From Sclerotiophoma versabilis (taxonomy: Eukaryota > Ascomycota > Dothideomycetes > Pleosporales > Didymellaceae), in assembly GCA_012274445.1 (NCBI GenBank), contig JAAROD010000033.1:310001-374000 (forward strand): a stretch of DNA of 64,000 nucleotides, given 5' to 3'. How positions within the stretch are numbered: the first letter of the stretch is position 1; each line of letters starts with the position of its first letter. The notes below the pieces were generated by a model. It was given only the letters and a program-made list of their open reading frames with translations. It did no database searches and was not told the origin of the DNA. A program made the position numbers and the translations under genes. Below, piece after piece: positions 1-11,453 of the stretch.

Positions 1-2244
1 CAGAATCAGGATATTAACAATTTTGTTACAAAGGAACTTATTCCGCGAGGCCTTCTATCAACATGCGCGCGTACTAAGCCACTTGCGCCTGTCGCAGTTG
101 CTAAAGACATCATTAGGTTCCTGTTCGCTAGCGACGAATACAAGCATCTTCACCCTCGCATACGTAGCCAGATGGCTTTTGCTATACAGCTTATGCTTCT
201 TGTCGGCGTCCGACCGGGAGAAGTCGTTGAGTCAGATGCATGGTATCAGACTAACGAAGGCTTACTCTACAAAGATATTGAGCTTGTTCGCTCGTGGAGC
301 AGCAGCCATCCTGGCTGGCGTCTTCACGTCAAGTTGAGGAACCGAAAGGGGCATCGAGAATACAAGAAACATGCGTATGATTATCCCCCTTGCTATCGCC
401 GGTATCTAAGCACGCGACTGACGCTGAACAGACCTGTCATGACGCTGTATGAAGAGCCACGAATGAGATACATGTGCCCTGTAACATGGTTCCTGTCACT
501 CGCCTTTGCAGACGGAGTGTTCCAGGATTTGGCATCTCCCAACGATCTAGAAGCCGTGAAACCCATCCCAGGAAATTTGCTTTACAGGGCCAAGTACAAA
601 TCTGAAGTTCTAGAGCGTCCTGTTATGAGGGGCATGCGCGCAGATAAATCCATGTCCGAAACCAGAATATGGACTTACGATTGTTTCAACCTCGCATTAA
701 AAGGCGCTGGTCAACGGGCTGGCTATCAAGAGAACCTCAGCGCTTATTGCTTCAGACGCGCCTTTGCGCATGCTGTTGAGGGTAAGTTGAGTACGCAAGG
801 TTGTAGAGCGAAGCTAACATGTGCTTAGGTGAAGCTACAGCCACACAGCGAAGGACATTGATGGGGCACAAATATGAAGACACAGCTCAGTATTATGTCT
901 CAGGATTTGTTGGTATTGACAGCCAATCTATTATCCATGAACGCGAACAGTGCCTTGACCTGTACAAGGAGTCCAGCTCGATGATGGCAAATCGAAATCT
1001 GCTTGCGCCCAAGCCACCAGGATCAATGCTCACAGAACCACCGTGTGAGAGAGCAACACGGACCTTAGAAGAGAAAGGAGAAGGGGAACCTAAAGTGGTA
1101 TCGCCCATGCTGCTCTCTGCAACGCAGGAATACCAACTCAGGCGGCAATCACGGCAGAGGGCGTATCAGAAAGACCTTCGAGAGTACCTTGAAGGGAATT
1201 GCGGAGTGGTTAAGGCAACAGCACCTACGTCCACAGTCCTCTCTCGCGAACCGTCTCGTTACCTTCTTGCGCTACTTAAGTTTGAGCCCGAGCGCAAGCT
1301 CGTTCTAGACCTCATGTTCCGTAATGACCATGGAACTAACAAGTCCCCGGCTGCTCTTTCGCTCATAGAAGCTCTTAAGCCTCTTACTGGCCTCCCTAGA
1401 TCTCAGAGAAGACGCTACGCATATAAAACCGCAGAACCAACAAAGCAAAACTGCTGTAGTGATTGCAACAAGGATTTAACTAAGTACGTATGTCTTTACT
1501 GTGTCAGAAGTCCTGCTTATGTTTCTCAGGCTTCGTCTAGATCGTGTCCACAGTCATTTGCTACAATGTGCACGCCAACGGCGCGTCAGCCGCGAGCGAG
1601 AGCATATGACGGCTCAGTTCTCGTTAATTCATACATGTCTCTGGAATGATTGCTACTACCGCTTTAACGGGAAGACATGCGGGTCATATTCTCGTCATGT
1701 AACTGAGCATCTTGAGCATTCAAGGTTACATCAGTGCCTGTGGGGTAACTGTTACAAGACACTCGAAAGTCACGAGGACCTTGCATATCACGTCTCAGAG
1801 AAGCATCGTGTCCCTAACGAATGGACCACGCTTACGAAGATGCACTATTGCTACGAGCATGACGTATGGTGTCGTTCTGACCAGATATGGAATGCACACC
1901 TACAAAGAAGGCATCTTGACGAACTGAATGATTACTGCGGTTTGATTAAGGAAGGCGGAGTTGTGGTAGTTGCTGCACATTGCTTGTTCTGCCTTGGTGC
2001 TGATGCACCATTGGCAGTGCGCTTCGCGCAATTTAGCGACGTCTTCGTTTTGCACAAACACATTAAAGAGCATTTGACTCAAGAGCGTACGCCCAAAGTA
2101 TGCCCCCACCCGCTCTGCAAAGATGAGCTGTCCTCGCAGTCTGAGTTCTGGAACCATGCGACTTCGGTTCACGGCATCCCTCCATTTGGTCCTCGCAGGG
2201 TCACAGGAAAACGCAAAAGGCCTGAAGACAGCGACAACAACTGA
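1..2244 (+). CDS. DUF3435 tyrosine recombinase (Starship captain family), 5' end outside window
   Basis: Open from base 1 with no start in the window. Proposed exons are 1-781, 829-1483 and 1530-2244; the phases agree. The first intron (782-828) has a GCTAAC branch site; the second (1484-1529) is less certain. Tyrosine recombinase residues are recognisable: Arg in GVRPGE (bases 211-213), Arg in YCFRRAF (about 751-760), His in LMGHK (867-869) and Tyr in AQYY (891-896). The C-terminal third holds about four or five C2H2-type zinc fingers, for example CLWGNC with a following HVSEKH, and ends in a basic KRKRP tail, as in many fungal DUF3435 proteins. These enzymes catalyse DNA strand exchange for Starship elements. 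The inward orientation at the left edge fits a captain. It could instead be a cargo copy of the same family. No stop or frameshift is seen, so it may be functional. Confidence 0.85.
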
Positions 2245-2281
2245 GACGTGACAAGGACTGAGCGTAGCGCGACGCATTAGC

Positions 2282-2957
2282 GTGGCGAGTGGGCGGGATG
2301 GGCGCTTAGAGTCAATCATCGAACTACTGGATCATCAGACCAGAGAACTAGATGACGGAAACGGGATATGTACATCATGTCAAACAACATACACAATCCA
2401 GAAAGCGGACAGAGTTAGCCTTAGACAGAACTTCGAGATAAGACATTTAAGAAGCAATTCAATCAACAAAAGCCTATCGCTGATTAGCGATGTTGCAATC
2501 TTCTGCTTACATCCACGTTGCGAAACCCAACTTGCAAGGACCCTCAACAATGCGCTCGCAACATGTGGAGCAAACTGGGCGCCGACAAGCGAAGATAGCG
2601 ACAAGACGGCATATCCGTGCGCATCAAGCACTCGCGCATGCGCTCTCGTTTCCGCTTGTTCCGCAGTCAACCGAACCAACGCCTATTCTGGCACCATGCC
2701 CCTCACGCGAGCTCCTGCAATCCCGGCTTCTTAAATTGCTTCAACACATGGCCGAGCAATCAACCGAGCAGAATGCGGTACCTTCCAGCCCATATTATCT
2801 ATCTGAGAGCAAATCCAGTATGTGGCTGAACTTATCAACCTTGGTTGTTCTAACATTGCTAGGTCTTGCTAGATGCATCGCGGTAGAAGGAAAGCCCATG
2901 TTCATCTCAACGTCTTCTTCAAACTCTCTCACCACTAGTGAAAGGCCTAAGCCTTAA
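2282..2957 (+). pseudogene. Decayed C2H2 zinc-finger tail of a DUF3435-like gene
   Basis: Just after the captain stop, one frame reads AIFCLHPRCETQL, which resembles KVCPHPLCKDEL in the last zinc finger of the upstream gene. The similarity then passes between frames without clear splice sites. The simplest reading is a second, broken copy of a DUF3435 C-terminus left by an older insertion. The 3' part (about 2717-2825) is repeated in diverged form at 4028-4125. Function is unlikely. It might instead be unspliced extra exons of the captain, but the captain already ends in the usual basic tail. Confidence 0.4.
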
Positions 2958-4309
2958 CAAAGACGGCATGCCCTGTTTATAAGTTTCCTGTTGCGAGGAT
3001 GTACTAGGACATAACGCTGTTGAGATATCCCAGGGATATGAACCAAACGTGCTTCGTTGGCAGAGAGTATTCCGGAAGTCTTAAGAGGGTTCAGCATCGT
3101 CCTCAAATCGTACAATTGGTTGCCAATGTCCTCCGCAGATTCAACAGGACTTTGAGAGTTTTTTCATTTGCAGAAACCTCTGTCTAAAACTGCAAGCATT
3201 ACCCATATGTGGTGTGTTTTCTTTAGCCGGCAGAAACAAGGAGAAAAACATTGTGATCTGATTTCAGCAGCTGGAGAAAGCTCTTCGTAATCTGAGTATG
3301 TTGTGGTACCGATGGTAGCATGCCGGGGTGTCTGTGAAGTGGTTCGCGCAAGAGATGATGCCGTCCAGTCCGAGGACTCGTCGAGGTATTGCTACATGCT
3401 CCACTAATGCGTAGCCTGCTATATGCCCATAATTTCCTAGGGCTTGACTGCTCTAGCTGCAAGGATGTGCCAAGCTCTGGCAACTGCCTTGTCAGGGGAA
3501 TCAGCTCAGTTCACAACAAGCAGTGATTCACAATTGACCAACCACAAACTTCGTCGAGTCTATACTCTCTAATGAGACAGTCAGCATGTGAAATTTATCT
3601 GGACCTTATCCCTCTCACATCGCAACGATATTTACAGGACATCGAACATGAGTTTGTTGGTATGTTACACACCATGCTTGAACTAGATAGCGAACATGGC
3701 AACATTTGTATTGAACCTGAGTGAAGTCACAGATTAGATGCTGCTTAGTTTGTGTGTGTGCAGTGTCAAGGAGAGAAGACATGCAGCATAGCAGACAGAC
3801 CATCTATGTTTGTAGTACAGTTGTCCAGTTCTAAGTGTAACTACAATACTGCGATGGAAGGATCTATTCTGTGTAATGAAATACGTTGCATTTGAATATA
3901 GGGATGCATGTTTTGGTATGACAAAGAAGGCGGATCAGCGCGCGATTGTCACATCTTGACATCACTGACTCCGCGGAAACTATGACCTCGGAGTTGATGA
4001 ATGAGTGAGGTGATACAGTGCTGATACGTCGCTTCTTAAATTGTTTCAATAGTTGGACGGACCACCAACCCAAATAAATGCGGGGTCTACAATCCAAATC
4101 ATCTAAGAGCAGATCCAGCATGTCTATATGTCGCTAGGCTAATCACGACTCATAAGCTTCAGTGAGGCTAAGCAAGAATTGCAAGGAAGGGAAGGCAACC
4201 AGCGTTGTGCTATAGCAACGACGATTCAAGATTGAGATCTCTTCTCATGTGCGAGGTAATCTACTGTGTAAAAGAAGGGATGAAGGATCGCGCTAGCTAC
4301 AGTTTAGTG
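2958..4309. other. Gene-poor stretch
   Basis: I find no convincing coding sequence here. Open frames are short and show no recognisable motifs. The only structure I see is the diverged repeat at 4028-4125. Confidence 0.5.
4028..4125 (+). repeat. Diverged direct repeat of 2717-2825
   Basis: About 100 bases here align with 2717-2825. Shared blocks include CTTCTTAAATTG, TGCGG and AAATCCAG/AGATCCAG near the end, with many differences, a good share of them transitions. The two copies lie about 1.3 kb apart in the same orientation, in an otherwise empty region. Confidence 0.6.
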
Positions 4310-4459
4310 AATACTACATGGCTCCGTTCGGCTGTCGCAGAACGGATAGACTCATTCCTCACTGACCGGAGGGTTTAAGTCCGCCTTGGACAGGTCACTA
4401 CCCCTAGCTATCTTGTCGCCTGTGGCACACCCCAAGGCTCGCCTCTCGCTCCAGTCATT
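4310..4459 (+). mobile_element. LINE reverse transcriptase remnant
   Basis: One frame encodes SAVAERIDSFLTDRRV, a stop, then VRLGQVTT and CGTPQGSPLAP. The last is the conserved G-x-PQGSPLxP block of non-LTR reverse transcriptases. The internal stop (TAA, 4376-4378) would be CAA after one C-to-T reversal. The similarity ends abruptly at about 4459, where an unrelated sequence in the other orientation begins. This is a short dead fragment. Confidence 0.7.
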
Positions 4460-4800
4460 CATTTTACGTCTAATTGATGGGGATTAGGTCCACCATCTCG
4501 CCTCCCGAAGCGCATATACGACATGCTAAGCTATGGAATTACAGTGCTGACACACCACTTTGGAAAGCATTTCTTGCCTGCGCAGGTGTTGCTACCATTT
4601 CATGCTACAGCTCCCTTTCCAGTTGGGGAGAATGAGCAGTGTAAGTACATTAGGGTGGTTCCCTTGCATTCTGAGGCATCTATGTGCCGTAGAAGAGAGA
4701 GAGAGAGAGAAAGAGAGAGGAGGATAAAGACAGTGACAGAGTTGCTGGTTGGCTGTGCATGAGAGGGCTTGGTCTGTGTTCAGGCCGAAGGGAAAGCTAG
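4458..4800 (-). mobile_element. 3' end of a LINE-like element, inverted copy of the 43.2-43.6 kb insertion
   Basis: From ATTCATTTTACGTCTAAT onward this strand matches the reverse complement of about 43430-43578 closely, and continues with weaker similarity toward 43150. Shared blocks include CACCATCTCGCCTCCCGAAG and GCTAAGCTATGGAATTACAG. In the right-hand copy the matching end carries a CCAA tail, so this is a LINE-type 3' end in minus orientation. A GA-rich microsatellite (about 4694-4720) lies inside this copy. Confidence 0.7.
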
Positions 4801-4886
4801 GAGTAGGGCTTAGGAGAAAAGAGACAGTAGGGAAATCAATGTCGATTAGACACTTCTAGATTAGTAATGACCGCGTAGCTTGTAGT

Positions 4887-6640
4887 TCATTCCATCACCC
4901 ACTCAGTCTTTAGTGCATCCACGATCCACTCCGTCCGCCACGCATGCGTCCTTTCGAAGGTTCTCAGCATTCGAACAATCTCCTGCCGCTCAGCTGGACT
5001 GGTCATGAGGGGACCCCATATGAATACTGTGTGGCACAGAATGATGAGGAGCTGGGCGTTCTGCATGGAAGATTTGCAGGCGGCGCATATAGCGCGGGCG
5101 TGTTGGAGGATCTTCTGCTGTGAGGTGTCAGCCCGACAAGTGAACGAGACATAGTCTAGGAATAGGGTACTGACATATGTAGAAGAGAGCGTGGAGCAGA
5201 CCCATCTTGTGGGAAACTTCGAGTCTGGTTTATACCTCAGAAGAAGGATACACGCAAAGTGGTGGAACACGTAAGATGTGACTTCGCAAGGCTTGAATCA
5301 GTACGAGGCGTCTATCTTTAGCGAAGTATGGGACAAGAACCCACCGTGCCAGTCCGCTGTGAACCAGATGTCCGGGAACACCTCATCCTCCGTTAACCCG
5401 AACCCAATCGCGTCAAATTCCTTCGGCCTACTGTTCACCATGTCTGATTCCAGTCCCACAGGTTCTGCCACGCCGCACCCCTCGTCACGGCATCATCTGT
5501 CATTTTCGACCGAGAGAAGCAGAAATTAGCTACGCACGCTGTAATCCAGAGGATTTGGTTAGCCCAAGCTGTCTCGCTGCGCAGCCACGCCAGCGGATGC
5601 GGATCCATGAAGGTGTCAAGAGTCGGCAGGAGTTGCAGCGAGAAGTCGATGTCTAGCGGTTCTTGGCTGATGGTGGAGTTGTACAGACATTGACGCACGT
5701 AGATCCAGAACGCTGCGTCGCGGAGGTTGGTTGCTGAGGGGTCCACGAAGGGTGTTGGCATTGAGGCGCGCAGAATGCTCGATGTGCCTTTGAGATGGTG
5801 CTTGTCGCGTGGATAGTTGCGGTTCGGTGCTGAATGGATGGTGAGCATGTATGTTCAACATTGGAATGGGAAGGTGGAGACGCACAATTCAGCTGGTCCG
5901 CAAAATGCAGCAACAACACGGCTGAGAGTAGCATCTCATCGTACTGTGCCGGATATTCATTCAGACGGTCAATCAGCAGAGTTATGGCACGCTCGTATGC
6001 CTCCTCAGCCTGGTCATTCTTCCCCTGGTGCCTTCCAGAGAAACACAAGATGGCATTGACCAAAACCCGACATTCTCTAGCTTTCTCGGACACGACGAGT
6101 GTGAATATCCGCGCCGCATTCGTGCAATCAAGCCACCGCCCAAGATGCCGTATGAAGTGGTGGAACAGTTGCGCCTCGTCGTGATTGAGCGCGACAGGCA
6201 TGTGTGGTTGGTGGGCAGCTGGCCTGTGGAGCGTACCACGGTAGAAAAGTTCCGTGACCAGTCAGTGCCGGCGATGGGATCGTGGAGTGGTATGTATAAA
6301 GCCGGACTGAGGCTCTGACGAACGAGACATGTAACGAGGTATGGACTGCATATCAGTCGTATCGTGGTATTGGAGTTGTTGCTTTTGTAAGATGTTGGGC
6401 TCGAGATGTAATGACATCGTCACGGAGTAGACTTCCGGGGCCTACTCACACCGTCGTCTCTTATGCAGACCAAGGCCTTTCCAGACTTCTGAAGCCGCCA
6501 CTGCTGCAGCGTGCTTAGGCCGCGGCGTAGGTACGTCTTCACGCTCAACTAGTGCATCCTGAGCGTCTACCTGTGCGAATCTCTCATCGTAGAAAGCTTC
6601 CATACCTCCAAAATGATAGTTCCAAGCCATAGTTGGTGTG
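4887..6640 (-). pseudogene. Fungal_trans_2 (PF11951) transcription factor, broken
   Basis: The minus strand encodes the PF11951 regulatory domain in pieces: LNHDEAQLFHHFIRHLGRWL (about 6190), LRDAAFWIYVRQCLYN (about 5700), EVFPDIWFTADWHGG (about 5360), and a tail ending at 4887. A 56 nt intron (about 5825-5880) joins the first two in phase. Two lesions remain. Near 5436 a one-base frame change separates WQNLWDWNQTW from SRPKEFDAIGFG, with no plausible intron. An in-frame TGA lies just upstream of the first block (near 6265). A 5' piece at 6442-6749 may be the N-terminal region, but no Zn2Cys6 cluster is visible. An intact protein would be a nuclear regulator; here it is probably dead. Confidence 0.65.
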
Positions 6641-6749
6641 CAGGAACGGAAAGTCCTTGCGTAGCGAAAGCCATGTTCCGCGCATCTACCAACTCCGCAG
6701 GATCCTCCTCCTGACCCCTCTCTGCCAGAAAGTTGGTAGCTGACATCAT

Positions 6750-7171
6750 GTCATTATACCGATATAGAAAGGGTTGAGACCGTCGACCTGTTCACACGAG
6801 CGGCATTACGTTGATGCAGTGCCTCCGGGTGCTAGTTTGCCGGTTACAGGTGACCGTCAGCAGGGCGGGTGCCTTTAATGAAAAACCGGCCTTCAGCATG
6901 TGGGAACAAATAGAAGAGTTGCCTTAGCGTGCTAACGTTACTTGATTCGCTGAGGAGAAAATCGCCTTGACCAATCATATGCACCCACCATCGGAACGAC
7001 AATGTCGTAGCAGTAAACCTGTTTGAGTAACAAACAAGCCCCATCAAGACGAAAATGAGCACAAGACAGTCGTATCGAGTCAGCATTGAATATTCATAGG
7101 CTGCTGCTCTGCTCCTCACTGCAGCCGTAATGCGCAAGGTCTTGAGAATGTTCCCCTTTTTTTTCTTTTAG
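6750..7171. other. Intergenic; no supported gene
   Basis: A minus-strand frame (6844-7137) has one hydrophobic stretch but no recognisable family or splice partners. I do not call a gene. The 3' part is the likely promoter of the regulator at 7303. Confidence 0.4.
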
Positions 7172-7179
7172 TATAAATA
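7172..7179 (+). promoter_or_regulatory. TATA-like box before the 7303 regulator
   Basis: TATAAATA lies about 130 bases upstream of the first ATG of the Zn2Cys6 gene, after a T-rich run. Position and sequence fit a core promoter, but it is a common motif. Confidence 0.4.
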
Positions 7180-7302
7180 CGTATATATTTAGCTCGTAAA
7201 CACATTGTGTGCTTAGTTCCCATTTCTGTCGATGTTATCAGCGGCACCCTGGGCGGACCGTTCCCTTGGCAGTAGCTAAGACTTTGAGTCTAGATCGATT
7301 TC

Positions 7303-9973
7303 ATGGTTCGGTTGTCATCATATCACCCTCCCACTCCTGCGATTGCGTCTCCTTCGTTTCGTCATGATTTCTCCCACCATCGACCACATTGTACCCTTGA
7401 AAGAAATATGTCGCTCCCAGCATCGCAATCCTCAGGATCGGATGGCCTTCCCAGAGTAGCCATACCTCGACTCCAGACACGCCGTTACCGACCGCTGCCG
7501 CATAAAGTCAATCATGCTTCAAGAAACAAAATCCTAATAGCATGCAACAGCTGCCGAGAGCGCAAGGTGCGTTGCGATGGAGATCATCCGCAATGCAGAA
7601 ATTGTGCAGAAAGCGCGCGATCATGTGTCTATTTGACGAGTCGCAGAAGCCGCTTTAAGGCGTTTGTTTCACCGTCCAAAGAAACCTAAGGTTAAGGCCT
7701 GACCGCTGGCAGCGCCACCAGGCATAATCAAGACATGATCGATCTCCTCAAGAGACTAAAAGATTCTCTCAGAGGTGAAGAGAGACACCAGGTAGAGGAC
7801 ATACTAAATCGTGTGCGTTTAATTTGGACTAGCACATCCTTCCTATCTCACAGAGCTGACATTGAACAGGTCACGGACGACGTTTCGGATGCCGCGGCGG
7901 CTTTAGGACAGGACAGGGACAGGTCATTAGATCCTGAGGACACACTTACAGAATTCGGGATATCTGCCGATGCTGGCTCGAACGACGAGGCTGATATCAT
8001 GGAAAATGATGATAAAGACCACTCAAGTGGCTACATTGGCAGAAGCTCCACAGTGCAATGGCTTCGGCATGTGGAACAAGAGATAGAACGTGGTGATGAG
8101 TCAACGTCAAGTCCTAGCAGTCCGTATGGGCCTCCCGGCACCAGCTCAATGGCTATAAAGCGGCGCATGGAAGCTCTGAGACAGCGCCAACAGCAAAAGC
8201 CCAGCATACCAGTTAGCAGCTCCATCTTCTACCTTGACGGTGAAGGCGTGGAAATGGATTTTGCTGTCGAGCCCTACAAGTTGCCGACCGTCGAGGTTGC
8301 GCAGAGACTCCTCGACCGCTACATCCACACTGTTCACGATGTGTTTCCAGTACTGTCAAAGGAAACTTTCACTGATCAAGTCCGCCACTACTATGCATCA
8401 GTAACGCGAGGAACGGCTTATTATGTGCCAGAGAAGTGGCTGGCGATACTAAACCTTGTTTTCGCTATCGGTGCAAGATTCTCACATTTGACAGAAGTAG
8501 ATTGGCAACTGGACAGTCAAGACCACATCGTCTATCAATCCCGTGCACATATGTTGAACTTGGACGAACCATCACTAGTTTACCAGCCAGATCTCATGCG
8601 AGTTCAGGTCACTGCTCTATTTGCCTTTTACTTCTTGACTGTTGGAAATGTTAGCAGGTAAAGTTTATCCTGCCTGCTCACTTATCTTGCTGACAATTAC
8701 CCTAAGAGCATGGTTTGTCATTGGCATTTCCCTCCGGTACGCACTTGCGCTCGGATTGCACCTTCGCAACGAGGATCAAGCCATTGACAGGGCCAAGAAA
8801 GAATTTTGGGTACACATTTGGTGGGCTCTGCAGATTCTTGAAGGTAGTTTGAGTACAATGCTCGGTAGACCCTGTCTTGTCCTTGAAGACTACTGCTCAA
8901 CGCCGTTGCCATTACCAGTGTCGATGGAGCAACTGTCAGACAATTCTATCGCATCCTATTGGCACAATCAGTACAGAGAGGGCGAGCGGCACAACAATAC
9001 TGCTAGACCTGCTCCGACAGTTCCTGAACCATCCAATGCAGGCTCACTTCTAAGGTGCTTGGCGGAGATGAGCATGATAGGGCAGAGAGCTATGACAGGC
9101 TTATATTCTGCCAAAATATCGGCAAAATCGTGGAAAGACACACAGGATACAATAATAGTTCTATATGGTGAGCTCGAGAGATGGAAAACAACTCTCCCCC
9201 CAGGTTTCGACTTCACATCACCGAACAACACGAGTCACTTCATGCGCGAACGCCAGATTGTGCAGATGGGTTACATTAGGATAAAGATTCTGATCACTCG
9301 ACCATGTCTTTGCAGACTGGACAGCCGGATCCCTAAACAAAGCGAAGTTTCGGATGGGTTCAACAAGAAGACAGCCCGCATTTGTGTAGAAGCTGCAAAG
9401 ATGTTCACAGACAACTTACCAAACAACATGACTGCGGCTCAATTGTTCCAATCTGGGCCCTGGTGGTCTCTGGTCCATCATCTCATGCAAGCACTTACGG
9501 TGCTGCTTCTAGAGCTGTCCTGTGGCACAGTCCATATTCAAGAGAGTGAAGATATCCTACCAAGGATCAAAACGCTGGTTAGGCGGCTTAGAATGTTGAA
9601 AGAAAAGGACAGAGTTGCTGGGCGTGCTTATGACGTCAACTTTGGCATCTTACAAAGGTTGGCCCTTCGACGGCAGGTAGACATTTCCGACCTGGTCCAA
9701 GAAGACGTATTGTTTCCAGGACGACGTACTTCACAGAGCTCTTCTATGACAGGCGATTACAACGGATTCGATTACAAAGATACAACAAGTCATCAGTCCT
9801 TGTTCTCTTTCCCACCACCTTTACCCCAACATGACTCCCTGGTACCGGCACTTTCGGGGCCTTTTGAAGCAATGCCCTATGAACTAGCGATGCCCGGATT
9901 TTCTAAAAACCCATTCGGAACTGCTCACGATGAGCCAAATCCCTTCTTTCTTGGTGGATCATCTTCAGCGTAG
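7303..9973 (+). CDS. Zn2Cys6 transcription factor with Fungal_trans domain
   Basis: Exons 7303-7661, 7713-8657 and 8707-9973 give 856 residues with consistent phases. Both introns (51 and 49 nt) have CTGAC branch-like sites. The GAL4-type cluster is CNSCRERKVRC...CRNC...C near residue 85, with spacing 2-6-6-2-6. The middle-homology domain (PF04082) starts at LLDRYIHTVHDVFPVLSKET and continues through SLRYALALGLHLRN and LGRPCLVLEDYCSTPLPLP. This is a sequence-specific nuclear regulator; the target is unknown. The start could instead be ATG 7408, which keeps the cluster. The gene looks intact, and the neighbouring ankyrin and DUF3716 fragments do not overlap it. Confidence 0.85.
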
Positions 9974-9989
9974 CGTAGCTGTTTCGTGC

Positions 9990-10259
9990 TTTCCCGGCCT
10001 GAGCTCGGTGTAAAAAGATGGCGACAATGTATTAGGGTACTGGTAACATTGTCGATGGTTTTTGCGAACCGACGTCAACGCGCAGGGTTGGAACTTCGGC
10101 GACGCACTGCAGGTAGCTTCACTTCAAGGCCACGAGCAGGTGGTCAAGATGCTGCTAGATGCAGGTGCTCATCAACGCCAGGAAGACGATCCTATGTTGA
10201 GGCCCGAAGCTTTGGTCAAGCTTACTGATCATCTTGGGGTGGCGGCGGCAATCACGTGA
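9990..10259 (+). pseudogene. Ankyrin-repeat fragment
   Basis: The frame from about 10062 reads DVNAQG...ALQVASLQGHEQVVKMLLDAGA, the consensus of one ankyrin repeat as found in fungal NACHT/ankyrin proteins. Similarity is lost upstream and downstream and no start or splice partner is seen. It is a remnant of a larger, probably NLR-type gene. Confidence 0.65.
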
Positions 10260-10403
10260 GCATGTCGAGTCAGCGCAAAAAGGGATGTGAGGTGCGGGGG
10301 AACAAGCCTGTGCCCGCGTCAGTAGTCTGTCTCAGAGACTAGCATGCTAGAGAAGACATGTTCATAGAATGGTGAGATTCAACAGCAGCTCCACAGCCTC
10401 ACG

Positions 10404-10520
10404 ATGGGGAAGACACCGGAAAACCGAACCACCAACCTGTCTCGGGACATTGTGTCTATTCACTTAGGGGCGCACCTTATAGAACTTAGACCAGACTCTG
10501 ATCCAGCGTTTAAGCTGTAC
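10404..10520 (+). pseudogene. Fragment related to the 47.6 kb DUF3716 region
   Basis: MGKTPENRTTNLSRDIVSI...LGAHL starts at 10404. The DNA around AACCTGTCTCG and GGGGCGCACCTTA matches about 47590-47650, upstream of the DUF3716 fragment. The homology ends after roughly 40 codons. It overlaps no gene on this strand and faces the end of the gene at 10546. Confidence 0.45.
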
Positions 10521-10545
10521 CTAGCAAGTATGTGTTCTATGCGTG

Positions 10546-11453
10546 TTATTCTTGATTTTCTACATAACCAGATACTGGTCCCTTGCTCTGAACATCTCTG
10601 TACAATCGAACAAGCGTTGCTGCCGGAAGAGGTACGCGCCTGTAAACGAGCTTTTGCCTACAACGTTGGTCACACACCAGAACTTTGACAGGCTGGCGTT
10701 CATTGGCATGTTCATGCTTGAGGCGTTGTCCATCTTTAGCACGATACCAGTGTCCATGTTGGAGCTTCCTGGCCATGACCTGGTTGAACAGCGCCACTTC
10801 TGCATACTCTTGTTTCCGTACCACAGTGCAGTTGACATACTAGGCTCAATCCTTATCCGCTTATAGTACGACTTCTCGCTGGAATCTTCATGCTTGACCG
10901 CGCTGGTAATTGTGAGATCAAGCCAGGCAAAGGGTTCGGTACAGTCTTCGGAGAGGTCTTTGCCCATTTTGTGCCCAGAGTACCTAGCGTCGATACCTGA
11001 CTGCAACGCCTGAGTGAAGTCGTTGTTCGTCGCAAATTCTCTGCACAGCTTGTTCTTCTCCCTAATAACGTATTCAAAATTCTCCTCAGACAGCAGCGCG
11101 TACTGCGATGACGCAACGCGGCTAACTAAGTTCAGGTCTAGATACAGCTTTCTTCTCCCAGCGTTCATGAGCTTTGGGTTTCTAACCCAATTCATCATTG
11201 TCATCATGTCGTTACCCACAAAAGAGACCTCGAACCCATTCGAGATCATCCGTAACACCCAGCTTTTGTCTTTAAATATTTGCCTCCAGAATTGCATGTA
11301 TCTCTGGGACTGCTTCTTGGTAATAGAAATGTCGAACGCATATAGAAAGGCGCTCAAGTCCACTGGGGTGAGGAAGTTAAACAGCTGATCCCCGAAGTCG
11401 GGAGTAGCGCACAACATGCGCATTGACTGGTATGCAAAAGGGTTCTTCGTCAT
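10546..11453 (-). CDS. Hypothetical protein, F-box-like N-terminus, 3' frame uncertain
   Basis: From ATG 11453 the frame runs about 210 residues with good coding character. The segment FGDQLFNFLTPVDLSAFLYAF near residue 20 resembles an F-box-like start in fungal orphan proteins. Near 10815-10825 the coding-like signal appears to move to another frame (EYAEVALFNQVMARKLQH, ending 10546), while the original frame stays open to 10560. No intron explains the change. Either the protein ends at 10560 (297 residues) or one base has been lost or gained. I cannot name a function. Confidence 0.55.

Noticed and set aside
5816..6318. Plus-strand frames over the PF11951 gene.
   Set aside because: They are antisense shadows of the conserved minus-strand protein blocks.
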